Assembly (NCBI RefSeq): GCF_019703515.2
Contig: NC_059362.1
Coordinates: 32,277,826 to 32,341,825, forward strand
DNA length: 64,000 bases
DNA from: Myxocyprinus asiaticus
Lineage: Eukaryota > Chordata > Actinopteri > Cypriniformes > Catostomidae
Direction: 5' to 3'
The notes under the pieces were generated by a model that searched no databases, was not told the DNA's origin, and saw only the letters and a list, made by a program, of their open reading frames with translations. The position numbers and the translations under genes were made by a program. Below are positions 11,863 through 22,615 of this stretch, one piece after another; position 1 is the stretch's first letter, and each line of letters starts with the position of its first letter.

Positions 11863-12649
11863 GTTGGTCTGTCACCGTCTTTTCAGACCTTGGACCGACC
11901 TCTCATTCCTGCGGGCAGGTGTTCCTCTAGAACTGGTCCCCAGGTGCGTCGTGGTCACGACAGACGCCTCCAAAACGGGCTGGGGCGCCGTTTGCAACAG
12001 GCACACAGCCGCCGGCCTCTGGACGGGTCCGCGACTGCATTGGCACATCAACTGCCTCGAGTTGTTGGCAATTCTGCTCGCCCTGCGGAGGTTTCGGCCG
12101 TTGATCCAGGGCAAGCACGTGTTAGTTCAGACAGACAACATGACAACGGTAGCATATGTCAACCGCCAAGGTGGTTTGCACTCTCGTTGTATGTCACAAC
12201 TCGCCCGCCGTCTCCTCCTCTGGAGTCAGCAGCACCTCAAGACGCTGCAAGCCACTCACATCCCGGGCAACCTCAACACTACGGCGGACGCGCCGTCACA
12301 ACAGGTTACCCTCAGGGGAGAGTGGAGACTCCACCTTCAGGTGGTCCAGCTGATTTGGAGTGGATTCGACAGGCACAGGTGCACCTGTTCGCTTCCCAAG
12401 AATCCTCCCCACTGCCCGCTCTGGTACGCCCTGACCGAGGCCTCCCTCAGCATAGACGCGCTGGCACACAGCTGGCCCCCTGTCATTCGCAAATATGCGT
12501 TTCCCCCAGTGAGCCTGCTTGCACAGACCCTGTGCAAGGTCAGGGAGGACGAGGAGCAGGTTGTCCTGGTAGCACCCTACTGGCCCGCCCAGATGTGGTG
12601 CTCGGACCTCATGCTCCTCGCGACAACTCCCCCTGGCAAATTCCCCTGA
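11800..12649 (+). pseudogene. DIRS RNase H and C-terminal extension, copy A
   Basis: This is one of the longest clean frames in the element. It begins with WRHGTHRVAITLVCHRLF, then VVTTDASKTGWGAVCN (first RNase H Asp), HINCLELLAILLALRRF (Glu), HVLVQTDNMTTVAYVNRQGG (Asp) and HIPGNLNTTADAPSQ (distal Asp region). The family then continues with ALAHSWPPVIRKYAFPP and VVLVAPYWPAQMW, a conserved DIRS region after RNase H. RNase H removes the RNA strand during reverse transcription. The frame differs from the preceding RT frame, so an intact RT-RNase H fusion is not encoded. The upstream part of the same open frame (11069-11800) is a shadow of ORF1/RT in other frames. Confidence 0.82.
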
Positions 12650-12789
12650 GGAAGGACCTTCTTTCTCAGGGAAGGGGCACAATCCGGCACCTGCACCCAG
12701 ACCTCTGGAATCTCCATGTCTGGCCCCTGGACGGGATGCAGAAGACCTAAGCTGTCTCCCAACTGCGATAAAAGGGGAAGACCCCCAGA

Positions 12790-13666
12790 GATGCGCAGTC
12801 AGATCAGTGCTTTCCTTCCTGCAAGAGAGGTTGGAAGGGAGGCTGACCCCTTCCACCTTGAAGGTGTATGTTGCTGCCATAGCAGCACACCACGATGCAG
12901 TCGACGGTAAGTCCTTAGGGAAGCACGACCTGATCATCAGGTTCCTAAGAGGTACCAGGAGGCTGAATCCCTCCAGGCCGTGCCACGTTCCCTCATTGGA
13001 CCTCTGTAGTTCTTCAGGGTCTACAGAGAGCCCCCTCTCAGCCTTTGCAGTCAGCCGAGCTTAAGGCACTCTCCTTGAAGACTGCCCTCCTGACTGCGCT
13101 CACTTCCATCAAGAGGGTAAGTGACCTGCAAGCGTTCTCTGTCAGCAAAAACGTGCCTGGAGTTCGGTCCAGGTTACTCTCACGTGATCCTGAGACCCTG
13201 ACTGGGCTATGTGCCCAAGGTTCCCACCACCCCTTTAGGGACTAGGTGGTGAACCTGCAAGTGCTGCCCCAGGTGGAGGCAGACCCAGCCCTGTCGTCGC
13301 TGTGTCCGGTGCACGCTTTACGCATCTATTTGGATCACAGGCAGAGCTTTAGAATCTCTGAGCAGCTCTTTGTCTGCTTTTGGTGCACAGCGGAAAGGAA
13401 GCGCTGTCTCCAAGCAGAGGATCGCCCTCTGGCTCGTTGACACCATAACTATGGCATATCTTGCCCAAAACATGCCACTCCCGGTAGGGCTACGAGCCCA
13501 TTCTACCCGTGGTGTAGCGGCTTCTTGGGCCTTGGCCAGAGGTGCCTCTCTAACAGACATTTGCAGAGCAGCAGGCTGGGCAACACCCAACACCTTTGCA
13601 AGGTTCTACAACCTCCGGGTGGAACCAGTTTCGTCCCAGGTAGTGGCACGCAACACAAGCGGATAA
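12790..13666 (+). pseudogene. DIRS tyrosine recombinase, copy A
   Basis: The core-binding part reads SVLSFLQERLEGRLTPSTLK and VYVAAIAAHHDAVDGK. The catalytic part includes LKALSLKTALLTALTSIKRV and ALRIYLDHRQSFR. The C-terminal block has the HxxR motif (RAHSTRGVAASWALARGA), SLTDICRAAGWATPNTF and the nucleophile tyrosine in RFYNL (codon at about 13607). Tyrosine recombinases join a circular DNA intermediate to the target without a target duplication. The copy is broken by a frameshift near 13040, an in-frame TAG at 13243-13245 and another frameshift near 13380. Intact family members are about 300 residues. Copy C keeps only the last ~90 codons and copy B none. Confidence 0.88.
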
Positions 13667-14420
13667 GCCCGGGATAGCCGGCCGGGTGTATCGCTTGCAC
13701 ACAGCGCCTTCCACCTCCTTTTGAGCTGAAGACGTGCGCCATTAATTCCAACTAGTGTTCACAAAATTGTTTCCCTGGTTGACTTCCTCCGAGCCCTGTG
13801 GCAGTCGAGTTTTCGGAGAGACTCGCTGCCGGCCCAGTACACGCGCTAACTAAGAGCCCGGTTCTGGTGTAGGTGCTCCGCATGTGGCGGTTCCCTGTAA
13901 GGCTAACCCCATGTGATCTATATCTTCCGCTAATTCGTTTCCCTGCTGGCAAACTGCGTCTTCCTTGGGCAAAGCCCCTCTGCCCCAGTCTCCATGTTTG
14001 TAGTAACTCCTCCCCCATTGGGCAGGATCTACCTTAAAGGCTCTCCACATGGTTGGAAAGACCACGTGACGTATTCTTCCACTTAAATATCCCCCCCTCT
14101 CTTGGGGCGAGGTGTGGTCTCCGCGGTGTCCTCCCCTTGGGAGGGACACCCCCCGACTAGACCTGGCAGCCCAGTCAGATAATCCCCCTTCTTTTTTAGG
14201 GAGTGGAAAAAGAGAAGGGGAAAAGAGGCCACAACTGGGTTAAGCCTGTCTCTATCTTTGGGTAGTCGACTTGTCCCCAAAAAGGGCCGTTCGACACTTA
14301 TAACTGTGTTGGGGGAGGTTGCGTGTCGACCTGGTGTGCTGGCTATGAGGCACACAGCAAGTCTGCCCACCACACACCGCCAGTTCACGTAACACAGTTC
14401 AGCCTTGTGGCGTTTTGTAT
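13667..14420 (+). other. DIRS 3' non-coding region, copy A
   Basis: This region lies between the recombinase stop and the ICR. It matches, on the opposite strand, 38480-38935 in copy C (for example the 'tccatgtttgtagtaactcc' block), which shows it is part of the element. I see no coding potential. Confidence 0.7.
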
Positions 14421-14422
14421 AG

Positions 14423-14545
14423 GGACCCCTAATGTCACTACATCGACACCAACATCGAGTAAGTGACAGATAGGGAACATCATGGTTACTGGTGTAACCT
14501 TCGTTCCCTGATGGAGGGAATGAGACGTTGGTCCCTCCTGCCACA
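14423..14545. repeat. DIRS internal complementary region (ICR), copy A
   Basis: The first part ('cctaatgtcactacatcg' to 'gacagatagggaa') is the reverse complement of a DIRS left end as seen in copies B and C. The second part ('gttactggtgtaacc' to 'gagacgttggtccctcc') is complementary to the right end at 14740-14807. An ICR that bridges both ends is the template thought to allow circularisation of DIRS DNA. Confidence 0.85.
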
Positions 14546-14585
14546 ACGCTGAACTACCCGCTGAAATGGCCGGACCTTATATCGG

Positions 14586-14807
14586 CTCCTCAGCGTAAAA
14601 CCTGAATGAGTGGTTGCATACCAGCTCCTTTTATACCCGTATGTCCGGGGGAGTGGCATGCAAATACCACTCGCCAATTTTCATTGGCCTTTTATCAAAG
14701 ACCAGAGGTGTCTTGGGCTCCCAAGAGTGACCCCTAGTGTCACTACATCGACACCAACGTCTCATTCCCTCCGTCAGGGAACGGAGGTTACACCAGTAAC
14801 CATGACG
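14586..14807. repeat. DIRS right inverted terminal repeat, copy A
   Basis: It is the inverse of the left terminal repeat of copies B and C, from 'cggctcctcag' through 'attttcattggccttt' to 'cagggaacggaggttacacc'. The partner left repeat of this copy is absent. Confidence 0.85.
14627..14637 (-). promoter_or_regulatory. TATA-box-like motif in right terminal repeat, copy A
   Basis: On the minus strand it reads 'ggtataaaagg', directed into the element. The same motif occurs in the left repeats of copies B and C. It could drive antisense transcription, as described for Dictyostelium DIRS-1; activity here is inferred. Confidence 0.5.
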
Positions 14808-15621
14808 ATTTTTTTACTTTAGTTATTCATAAAGGTATATAAAACACCACTTCTAAAGCTGTAGTGAATTATGATGACACACATGACAATTCATTAATGT
14901 CACTGCATGTCATTTGCTTTGTATGGTTATGTATTCAGCCACAAATGTTTGGAATTAAGCAATGTTGCATTCGCAATGCGTGTAAATGTGAACTGCTCCC
15001 TGGAAATCAAGCGAACTAAACTTAAAGCACCTCCTGAGATAGTCTGAAATCATTTGCAGTGTTCTCAAGGATGACACTGTTCTTGCAGTTGCAAACTATT
15101 TTCAGATGACTGAAACAGCAGAAACAGTGAGCACTCTTGCGCTTATGGGTGGCAGAGCGCCTCTGAATACACAGCGAATCAGATCCACGCATCAACGGCT
15201 TTATTCTTTCATCTGTTCTTCAAAATAAAATCAACTGTGTTTCTTCAAACATGTGTCTTTGTGTCTGACAGCATTTCTTGTCACATGTCACTCCAAGATT
15301 TTTTGTAAGTCACCTGCCACAGAAATAACCCACCACTGCGCATAAAATATCCATATTTGGTGGGTTGGTGGGTGCTAATTTTACTCTGAACAAAAGGAAA
15401 AACACGAAATTTTATAATTTCATTAACCAGAGGTTACATAACAAAATCTCACAATTAATTGAATGGAATCAAGCAATAATATTTATAAGAAAGAGAGAGA
15501 ACCACTCACTCTTTGGCCAGAGCTTTAGCCTCAATAAACCATCTGAAACCGAACATAAACGCCAAGGCACTGAAACCTGCTTAAAATTAATAATAATTCA
15601 ATGGGACAGAAACAATTCAAC
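14808..15621. other. Non-coding stretch
   Basis: AT-rich sequence without recognisable repeat or gene. The one frame at 15365-15631 is lysine/asparagine-rich and resembles nothing known to me. Confidence 0.55.
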
Positions 15622-17146
15622 TAGAGCCTGACCGATATGGGATTTTTGAGACCGACACTGATTTTAGAGAGGGAATATTCACCGATTACCGATATGGTGG
15701 CCGACATACTTAATTTTTGAGCTGGAATGAAAACAGACCTTTTCTATGTGGATTGTGCACCGATATTGCACCGATATGACTATGCAAAGGTACACAGAAG
15801 GCTACTTTCTTAACAAATATTTTTTATCAAAGAATATTTGACATTATTATTATACATTGTCAACAAATTCTAGAAATGAACACTGAGAAAATAAAGAATA
15901 AATAAAAATAAAATAAATAGCTTAATAAACATCAGTACTGTATGTTTAGTATAAGCCAATTGCTGACCATTTAAATAAAGAATAAATAGAAATACAATAA
16001 ATAGCTAAATAAACATCAGTACTGTATGTTTAGTATCAGTCAAATGCTGACCATTAAAATAAAGAATAAATAAAATAAAATAAATAGCTAAATAAACATC
16101 AGTACTGTATGTTTAGTATCAGTCAAACACTGACCATTAAAATAAAGAATAAATAAAAATAAAACAAATAGTAAAATAAACATCAGTACTGTTTAGTATC
16201 AGTCAAATGGTGACCATTAAAATAAAGAATAAATAAAAATAAAATAAATAGCTAAATAAACATAAGTATTACTGTTTAGTATCAGCCAAATGCTGACTAT
16301 ATTATTACTGCCGAGTCAAGATAAACAGCAGCAGCCATGTTACACCGTATTCTGCTATACAAGTTCAGGGGAAACTTTCAACGGTGGAAAACCAGACTTT
16401 TAAATACTACATTTTATAAATGCAATGACTGGAATTGTTCGGTTGAAGGGGGTACCAAACTGTGAATCCTGAACAAAACAGTTTGGTGAATACATACTTC
16501 CACTCAGCTGACAACAATGAAAGTAGCTACGTGATTAGCTAGTTAGCTATAAGCTCATTGTCACGGAGAGTAAAAGACGGACGTTCTTTATTTTACTTTC
16601 CAGCATTGTGTCTCACCAACTAGGTAATAACATAGTGTGAAATCAACACTCAACAGACAAAATCCACCACCACACCGTTGTCTGCTGAGCTGCAAAAAGA
16701 TGCTCTGATGTTTACCTATCAATCTGCTACATTACTGACTGCACTGACAAACTATAGCTGGCTAACAGCAAACAGACATGAGTGACATGGTTGTCAGGGA
16801 CAAGGTTAACATTATATTAGTTATATTGAAAAGGGAAAATGATGGGGTCATTGTTTATTAAGTTTCCAGTATGTATTTAACAGACTAGTTAACAACTTAC
16901 CGTGATGACACCACTGAACTCCGCCCTGTCTGCAGAGCCACCGTCAGTTCAGCTCTGTAAACAATGGAGTCGGAACGCGCTCTGCTGGACAAACTACGTT
17001 ATGACACCAATTCTAATGCATTATTTTCTGCATTATATGTTCTGAAAAAAAGTTTGCATATCGGCGCATATCGGTAAAATATGCGCCAATACCGATATAT
17101 CGGTGAAAGGCTAATATCGGCCGACCGATATAGCGGTTGGGCACTA
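15622..17146. mobile_element. Non-coding hAT-like transposon, copy 1
   Basis: The ends are inverted: 'tagagcctgaccgatatgg' on the left and, on the right, a stretch ending 'ccgatatagcggttgggcac' then 'ta'. Flanking octamers aattcaac and aatgcaac differ at one base, consistent with an 8-bp hAT-type target duplication. A second copy of the same family lies at 46493-47889 with a perfect 8-bp duplication. There is no transposase; the interior holds a tandem-repeat block and unique sequence. It must have moved using a transposase supplied in trans. Confidence 0.8.
15885..16310. repeat. Tandem ~83-bp repeats inside the hAT-like element, about five units
   Basis: Each unit contains AT-rich 'aataaagaataaataaaa', then 'catcagtactgtatgttta' and 'tagtatcagtcaaatgctga'. 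Five units are seen here and about three in the other copy, so the number varies between copies. Confidence 0.85.
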
Positions 17147-20140
17147 AATGCAACAGTTATTACATCTAAGATTTATCCTTGGATCTGTCCATGTTGTCAT
17201 TATTTCTGTGAGAGAAACGTCACTGTGGGAATGTGTGGCCATGGAACTTGTGTCATCCACAGACATGTGGCGTTCGCTGATATGTGTGACTCTGTGAGCA
17301 CTGAATGTCCCGTGTAATTAAAAGGAATTCCACTGATCATGCAAACTAGAACATAACTACATGCAACACCACAAATTTAAATGTTTATCTATTCTGCTGT
17401 TGCTAATAAAATAAAAGTATGAATACATCTTACCCATGTTACAGACTAAATCAACATGAATGTTTTCAAACATTACTTATTTATTTTTTCCACAAATCAT
17501 CCCACAGGCTGGAGATGACTCCTTGGCGGGCCAGATCCGGCCCGTGGGCCATATGTTTGACACCCCTGCACTAGATTCTTTGAAGCAATTAAGTTCAATG
17601 TGTGAGCTGCACACCATTGGTGAGGTAGTAAGAAATAATAATAATAATAATAAAAAAGAATAAAACAAAATCTAGTTCATTTTAAATGCATAAAACAATA
17701 GAAACATTAAATGAACAAACAGTTATGAACCTGAAATCAACAGCAATGACATTGCTAGGTCAAAGCTAACACCTCAAAACTATGACACGCTTACTATTAA
17801 CCATTACTACATAGTAATAGTCCATCACCAATTCCTTAGCTGAGGTGCATATCTAACTTTAGTAATGTAAAATGCGCACATGCTCAAAAATGTAAACCTG
17901 TGAGACTACTGCGCTTCAGGGTAAGAATATTATGATATTGATATGAAAATGATTTAATAAATGATTAACAATTTACTGCAGCTGCCTTGTTAATATGTAA
18001 TCAGGTAATCTATAAAAAAGTAACTGTAGTCTGATTATGAGTATTTTAAAATGTAATTTATTCCAATTACAAGTACTTGATTTTGTAATCTGATTATGTA
18101 ATCCAGATTACATGTAGTCCATTACTACCCAGCACTGCTGGTAGGTAGCTGTGCAATAAGTGGCATAATGTACGGTCAACCAATCATAATCGCAAAATAC
18201 GTAATTTCTGAGTGATTCAAAACCCATCCGCTCCACGTATGATCACCCTGTCCGGGTTTATTTTTCTATAACGATTGGCTGACTGTATATTATAATGCAC
18301 GCCAAACAAAAACTGTATGTTAAGACCTACTTAGCTGTTAACACTACAAAAAAAAAAAAAAAAAAAGACAAAATAAATTGTGCTTGACACCCATGTCTAG
18401 AAATGTATTGTGAGGAAAGATATCAAAAATTCTAAAATACAATTTTAAAACATTAGAGAGGGAGCAAAGGGAGCAGGAGGAAAAGGAAACTGCATGACTC
18501 CAGAGCTAAGCAGCATGCCAGCAGTGAGGTGCTTTGAGATTGATTAGCATGGGAAACACACTCACACTTTCATACTGAGAAACAGCTGATTGGAGATAAT
18601 TAGAAGGGATTCAGGGTTAACAAAAAATAAATAAATAAATACTACCCCCAAATTGTGCAAAACTCCTTCCTGTATCCCCCGGAACATTTTACCTGGAAAA
18701 AGGCGACATGCTCTGAGTGGTTTCACAATGTTAATCAGAGTGTGTAAAGGGCCAAATAAGTCTTATTCTCAGTGAAAAGCAGGGGACAGTGGGGGAGATT
18801 ACACTTCAACCTGAGTGCTCTTAGATAATCAGCACCCAGTCAGAAACGTATGCTCCATTCACATCATACAAGTCCAAAACAGCCACTCCCCTCCATTTTT
18901 GATAAAGCTTTGCTCCTGGGGAAGAGCCCTAATTAGAAATGGGCACATCAGTTGAAACATTCATTAACATAATTATCATTTCTATAAGTTTTTTTTCTAA
19001 GTAATTAAATGCTCAAACAAATTCAATGGATCAGGAGCAATAAATTACAAAGAAAGTGCATCTGCAACCAAATGAAGATCCAAGGAGAGGAGAGTATGTC
19101 CTCTGTGAGGAGCGATTGATTTCAGGTCTTTATTGAAGCAGGAGCGGATACTTAATCACTTCTAATTAATATGCTAAAACTTTCCCTCTAGCACTTATCT
19201 CTTACCACAGCAGCCAGAGCTTTATTATTTAATTACTGAGAGGAAAAAACAACTCTGACAGGGAGATTCAAAAGCTGAAATAAATTCAGCATCCTCTTCA
19301 CACGTGGGCTAAGTATGTCATGTGAACGGCCATGTTCAACAGGATAAAAGGACTCTTTCTGTCAGGAGGACCTGCCTTCAGGGCATCTTTTTAAAGTGCT
19401 TTTCAGATTGCTCTACTGCCTTGCAAATTGCCTTATCTAATGCAGCAGTGGCGAAAGATTTAATCATCTTATCAACCCTGAACATCAGCCCCCTCTCTTC
19501 AGCCCATATTTTAATAAGTCCATATGTATAACTAAAGCAAACCCTGAACACGTCTGTTTGTCTGTCAATGTCATTTACACTTCAAAGTATCAGGAATGAA
19601 ACCGGAGAGCGGGCATCTCGTTGTCAAACATGTTAGGGAAAATTGCTTGCTTGACCCGCGGCTGTCGTTCTTTCATTCGCATCTGACTGTGGTTAAACCT
19701 GTAGCATTGATGCTGGCTTATCTCTGCCACTCAGAGGTTCAACACACTCTCTCTCCAGATTGCCCTGGAGGAGGATGTGGAAGTCACACATGAAACTGAC
19801 AGGAGAGAGGAGGAAAGAAGGAGAGAGGGAGGAAAAATAATAAAATTAACATCTTAGAAATTGTGGAAAACAAACTTGTTGGAGGCAGAGAAAGGGCACA
19901 GAGATCTCCTGGGTGAGAAGTTGTGTTTGTTTATGAGTCCATAGGCTTCAGTATAAGCTTTGCAAAGGCTACTATATGTTTTTAATTTGTGTGGTTGTGT
20001 TACTGTATTGGTAAAAGCTTTATTTGGAAATCTTTCTGCATTCAGCTTATCTTTCTTTTTTATTCTCGACATTTCCTTTTATTACCCTTCTTTTATATTT
20101 GTTGTGGTTTAACCTCAAATTTGCATCCTTGCACTCCACC
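17147..20140. other. Non-coding stretch with small repeat scraps
   Basis: No gene seen. 17505-17575 ('gggccagatccggcccgtgg', ending 'gacacccctg') resembles one end of a hAT/Charlie-type element. 18000-18135 ('taatccagattacatgtagt', ending 'ttactacccagcactg') resembles a common teleost DNA-transposon end. 18346-18366 is an A run. 18900-19320 is rich in TAATTA-type sites, which is discussed as a possible conserved non-coding element. Confidence 0.45.
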
Positions 20141-20460
20141 TAGTTCACCCCAAAATAAAAATTCTCTCATCTTCTAATCGCCCTCATGCCATCCCAAATG
20201 TCTATGTCTTTCTTTCTTCTGCAGAACACAAACAAATATTTTTAGAAGAATAGCTCAGCTCTGTAGGAGGCCAGAACTTTGAAGCTCCAAAATGCACATA
20301 AAGGCAGCATAAAATAATTCATATACGACTCCAGTGGTTAAATCCATATCTTCAGAAGTGATATGATAGGTGTGGGTGAGAAACAGATCAATATTTAAGT
20401 TCTTTTTACTATAAATCTCCACTTTCAGATGTAAAAGTGAAACTAAACAGGCGCCACATG
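20141..20460. mobile_element. Fold-back MITE, left half (split)
   Basis: It begins 'tagttcaccccaaaataaa' and continues through 'tcatgccatccc', 'tctttcttctgcagaacac' and 'ataggtgtgggtgagaaac'. Each of these has an inverted partner in 24150-24396. The two halves are one palindromic MITE separated by about 3.7 kb of later insertions. Confidence 0.75.
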
Positions 20461-20911
20461 AGACTTTCAGGCCCCATTTACACCTTGGTGATCGGATTGC
20501 TATCAGACTGCACTTGACCACATTAAATGACAGGTGTAAATGCGTCCAGAATGCATTGTGAAAGGATCATAATCAGATCACTGAAACCACATTTGGAGGT
20601 TGTCAGGAACGGATTGTGACCATTCAAAGGTGTAAATGCAAATGTGTTTTTGTTTTCCGGATACAACTATGTGAGTAATTAATTATGTGATGAGGTTACG
20701 CTGTTGTTTTCTGTTGTTAAAGTGCTGCGTTGCAGGTTCTTGCCTTTTTCTTTTAATTCAGCCATTGCAATGTGAAAAACACAACAGATACTTCCGTCTT
20801 GGAATCTTGCTACCTGAACAATGAACATTATGCCATTAATTATTCCATTGGAATACACTTGGAATATCTCGTCTCTCTCCTCAAATCCCACTCGCTTGCA
20901 TCTCTCTCCTG
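20461..20911. repeat. Probable second non-autonomous element, partial
   Basis: It starts 'caggccccatttacacct', a TIR-like beginning common in teleost MITEs, and contains 'aggtgtaaatgc' twice. No matching right end was found beyond DIRS copy B, so the element may be truncated. Confidence 0.4.
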
Positions 20912-21020
20912 TTCCCTGTCTGTCACTCACTCGACGTTGTGTCAATATAGTGACACTAGGGGTTCGCTCTTGAGAGCCCCAATCACCTTTGCTTTATTCA
21001 GAAAAGGCCAATGAAAATTG
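20912..21020. repeat. DIRS left inverted terminal repeat, copy B
   Basis: 'ttccctgtctgtcactcact' through 'tgacactaggggttcgctct' to 'ggccaatgaaaa' is the inverse of 23743-23872. Its outer part is also complementary to the first half of the ICR at 23571. Confidence 0.85.
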
Positions 21021-21061
21021 GCGAGTGGAATTTGCATGCCCCTCTCCACCCCGGACATACA

Positions 21062-21072
21062 GGTATAAAAGG
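21062..21072 (+). promoter_or_regulatory. TATA-box-like motif, DIRS copy B
   Basis: 'ggtataaaagg' lies about 250 bases upstream of the ORF1 start and is conserved in position in the terminal repeats of the other copies. It probably belongs to the sense promoter; this is inferred. Confidence 0.55.
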
Positions 21073-21318
21073 AGATGGCATGCACCACTCATTCAGACTT
21101 GTTCTTTGGAGCCGAGCGCATGTGTGTGTTCGTCCCGTCACCTTGCTATCGCTGCTGGATTTTATGGCGCATATCAGCGGTCACCCTTGCATGGTCGAGT
21201 GTTGTGCTTTCCCCGGGGCGCTTCGGCGGCTGAGTCCACAGGTGTAAAAAAAGAGTATATTTAAAAGAGTATATTTTCTCTAAAAGAGCTCACACAAACG
21301 ATTGGCGTCTTTTTAAAG

Positions 21319-22116
21319 ATGTCCTTTCGCCTTTGTGCTACTGGGTGTGGCTGTTATCTCTCCCCACCAGATGGTCATGAAATCTGTCTTGAATGCTTGG
21401 GTCGCCAGCATGCCGAGGCAGCTTTTGTGGATGGGTCATGTTTTCACTGTGAGAACTTGCCCATGAGAACGTTGCGGTCGTGGCTCTCTTTCTTCTCCGT
21501 GAAGCAGAGAGCCACTGCGGCTGCTTCCCGACCCGGTATATCCTGCGTTGAAACTCAGGCGGCTGGATCAGTGAGTGCCGTGGGCAATTTGGATGTGGAT
21601 ATGGGAGCTTCTCCGCCGGCTCAGTTCCCACGGACCTCCCATCCCCCAGCATGCTCATTCTGCCCAGTAGAGTTCACGAGCGAGGGCGGATTTAATGTCT
21701 CGTTCATGGCTCGTGACGAGGATGAGTTATCAGTCGCAGCATCATCATGTCGAGGACTTTGCCCATCGGTTCTCGATGGTGAAGAAGCAGACGGAGGCCA
21801 TTAAACACATCCTGCCATGGCGCGACTCAGCTGCCTACTGGCCGTACCCAAGTCCCGTACCCTGTCTGCCTCTCACCAAGGCCGTCCTCCTGTGGTGTCG
21901 GCCCCGGCTCCCCCACCATCGGAGCCCATGCGCCGGCCTCTGAGAAGATCCTCCCGCAGGAAGGCGGCACCACCTACCCGTCAGCCAGCCGCTAGGAACC
22001 CTGGACGGGCTTTGAAGTGGCCCTGGGACAGGCAACCCAGGGACGAGGTTGCTGACTCTGACTGGCCTGACCCAGGTAAGCGTACAGGCTCCACTCCCGC
22101 CCCTGGGCCAGCATGA
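21319..22116 (+). pseudogene. DIRS ORF1 (gag-like), copy B
   Basis: The start at 21319 gives MSFRLCATGCGCYLSPPDG, then a Cys/His cluster (GHEICLECLGRQHAEAAFVD, CFHCENLP) probably binding zinc, then a Ser/Pro-rich region to about 21740. Copy A has about 650 further bases at this point. Here the reading jumps to the distal part (FAHRFSMVKKQTEAIKHILP) in another frame. The basic C-terminus (PLRRSSRRKAAPPTRQPAAR) follows in the frame from 21817 to 22116. This is the structural-protein gene of the element, frameshifted and internally deleted. Confidence 0.7.
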
Positions 22117-22129
22117 GGTGAGTACCCTC

Positions 22130-22612
22130 ACAACATCACCAGGAGCCTTCTGGGCCCTGGCACCCAGTTTGCCAGTTTCCTATGCGTACTTTCACATATC
22201 GATTCTTCCTCGACACAAAACCTTTCTTTGGTTTGCCTTCGAGGGACTAGCATACCAGTACAAGGTCCTCCCTTTCGGTCTGTCCCTGTCCCCTTGTGTC
22301 TTTACCAAAGTCGCAGAGGCGGCCCTGGCCCCGCTAAGCGAAAAGGGCATTCGCATCCTCAATTACCTCGACAACTGGCTGATCCTAGCTCACTCGCGAG
22401 ATCTATTGTGCGCACACAGGGACCTAGTGCTTCGGCACCTCGATCGCCTGGGGCTTCAGGTCAACTGGGAAAAGAGCAAGCTCTCCCCTGTGCAGAGCAT
22501 CTCTTTTCTTGGTATGGAGTTGGACTCGGTCACCATGATGGCACGCCTTACGAATGAGCGTGCTCAGTCGGTGCTGGCCTGGCTGAGAGCCTTTAGGTAG
22601 AAGGTAGCAGTC
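22130..22612 (+). pseudogene. DIRS reverse transcriptase fragment, copy B
   Basis: A clean frame covers much of the palm: AYFHISILPRHKTFLWFAFE, QYKVLPFGLSLSPCVFTKVA, then YLDNWLILAHSRDLLCAHRD and NWEKSKLSPVQSISFLGMEL. Two catalytic positions look damaged. The usual aspartate before AYFHI is tyrosine, and YxDD reads YLDN. A stop at 22598-22600 ends the frame, after which homology continues in another frame (QRLLEHMASSAV). The N-terminal fingers are missing. It is closely related to copy A, which keeps YLDD but has a stop immediately after it. Confidence 0.82.
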
Positions 22613-22615
22613 CCG

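Larger units (their letters stand above)
9391..14807 (+). mobile_element. DIRS1-type retrotransposon, copy A (left terminal repeat missing)
   Basis: The domain order is ORF1 (gag-like), reverse transcriptase, RNase H and tyrosine recombinase, then an internal complementary region (ICR) and a right inverted terminal repeat. This layout is specific to DIRS elements, which integrate a circular intermediate with a tyrosine recombinase rather than an integrase. Comparison with copy C shows that homology starts at about 9391 ('gttcattcacctctgctgg'), so roughly the outer 240 bp of the left end are missing and the element is fused to the gag-like relic. It is markedly GC-richer than its surroundings. 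All four coding regions carry stops or frameshifts. Confidence 0.88.

Noticed and set aside
12296..12937. 213-residue minus-strand frame
   Set aside because: It is a shadow of the GC-rich DIRS coding strand, where RNase H and recombinase homology lie on the plus strand.
14083..14544. 153-residue minus-strand frame in the DIRS 3' region
   Set aside because: It lies over non-coding sequence and the ICR and shows no protein similarity I recognise.
15885..16310. CRISPR-like array of direct repeats
   Set aside because: The ~83-bp units are adjacent without unique spacers, and the genome is a vertebrate; it is a minisatellite inside a transposon.
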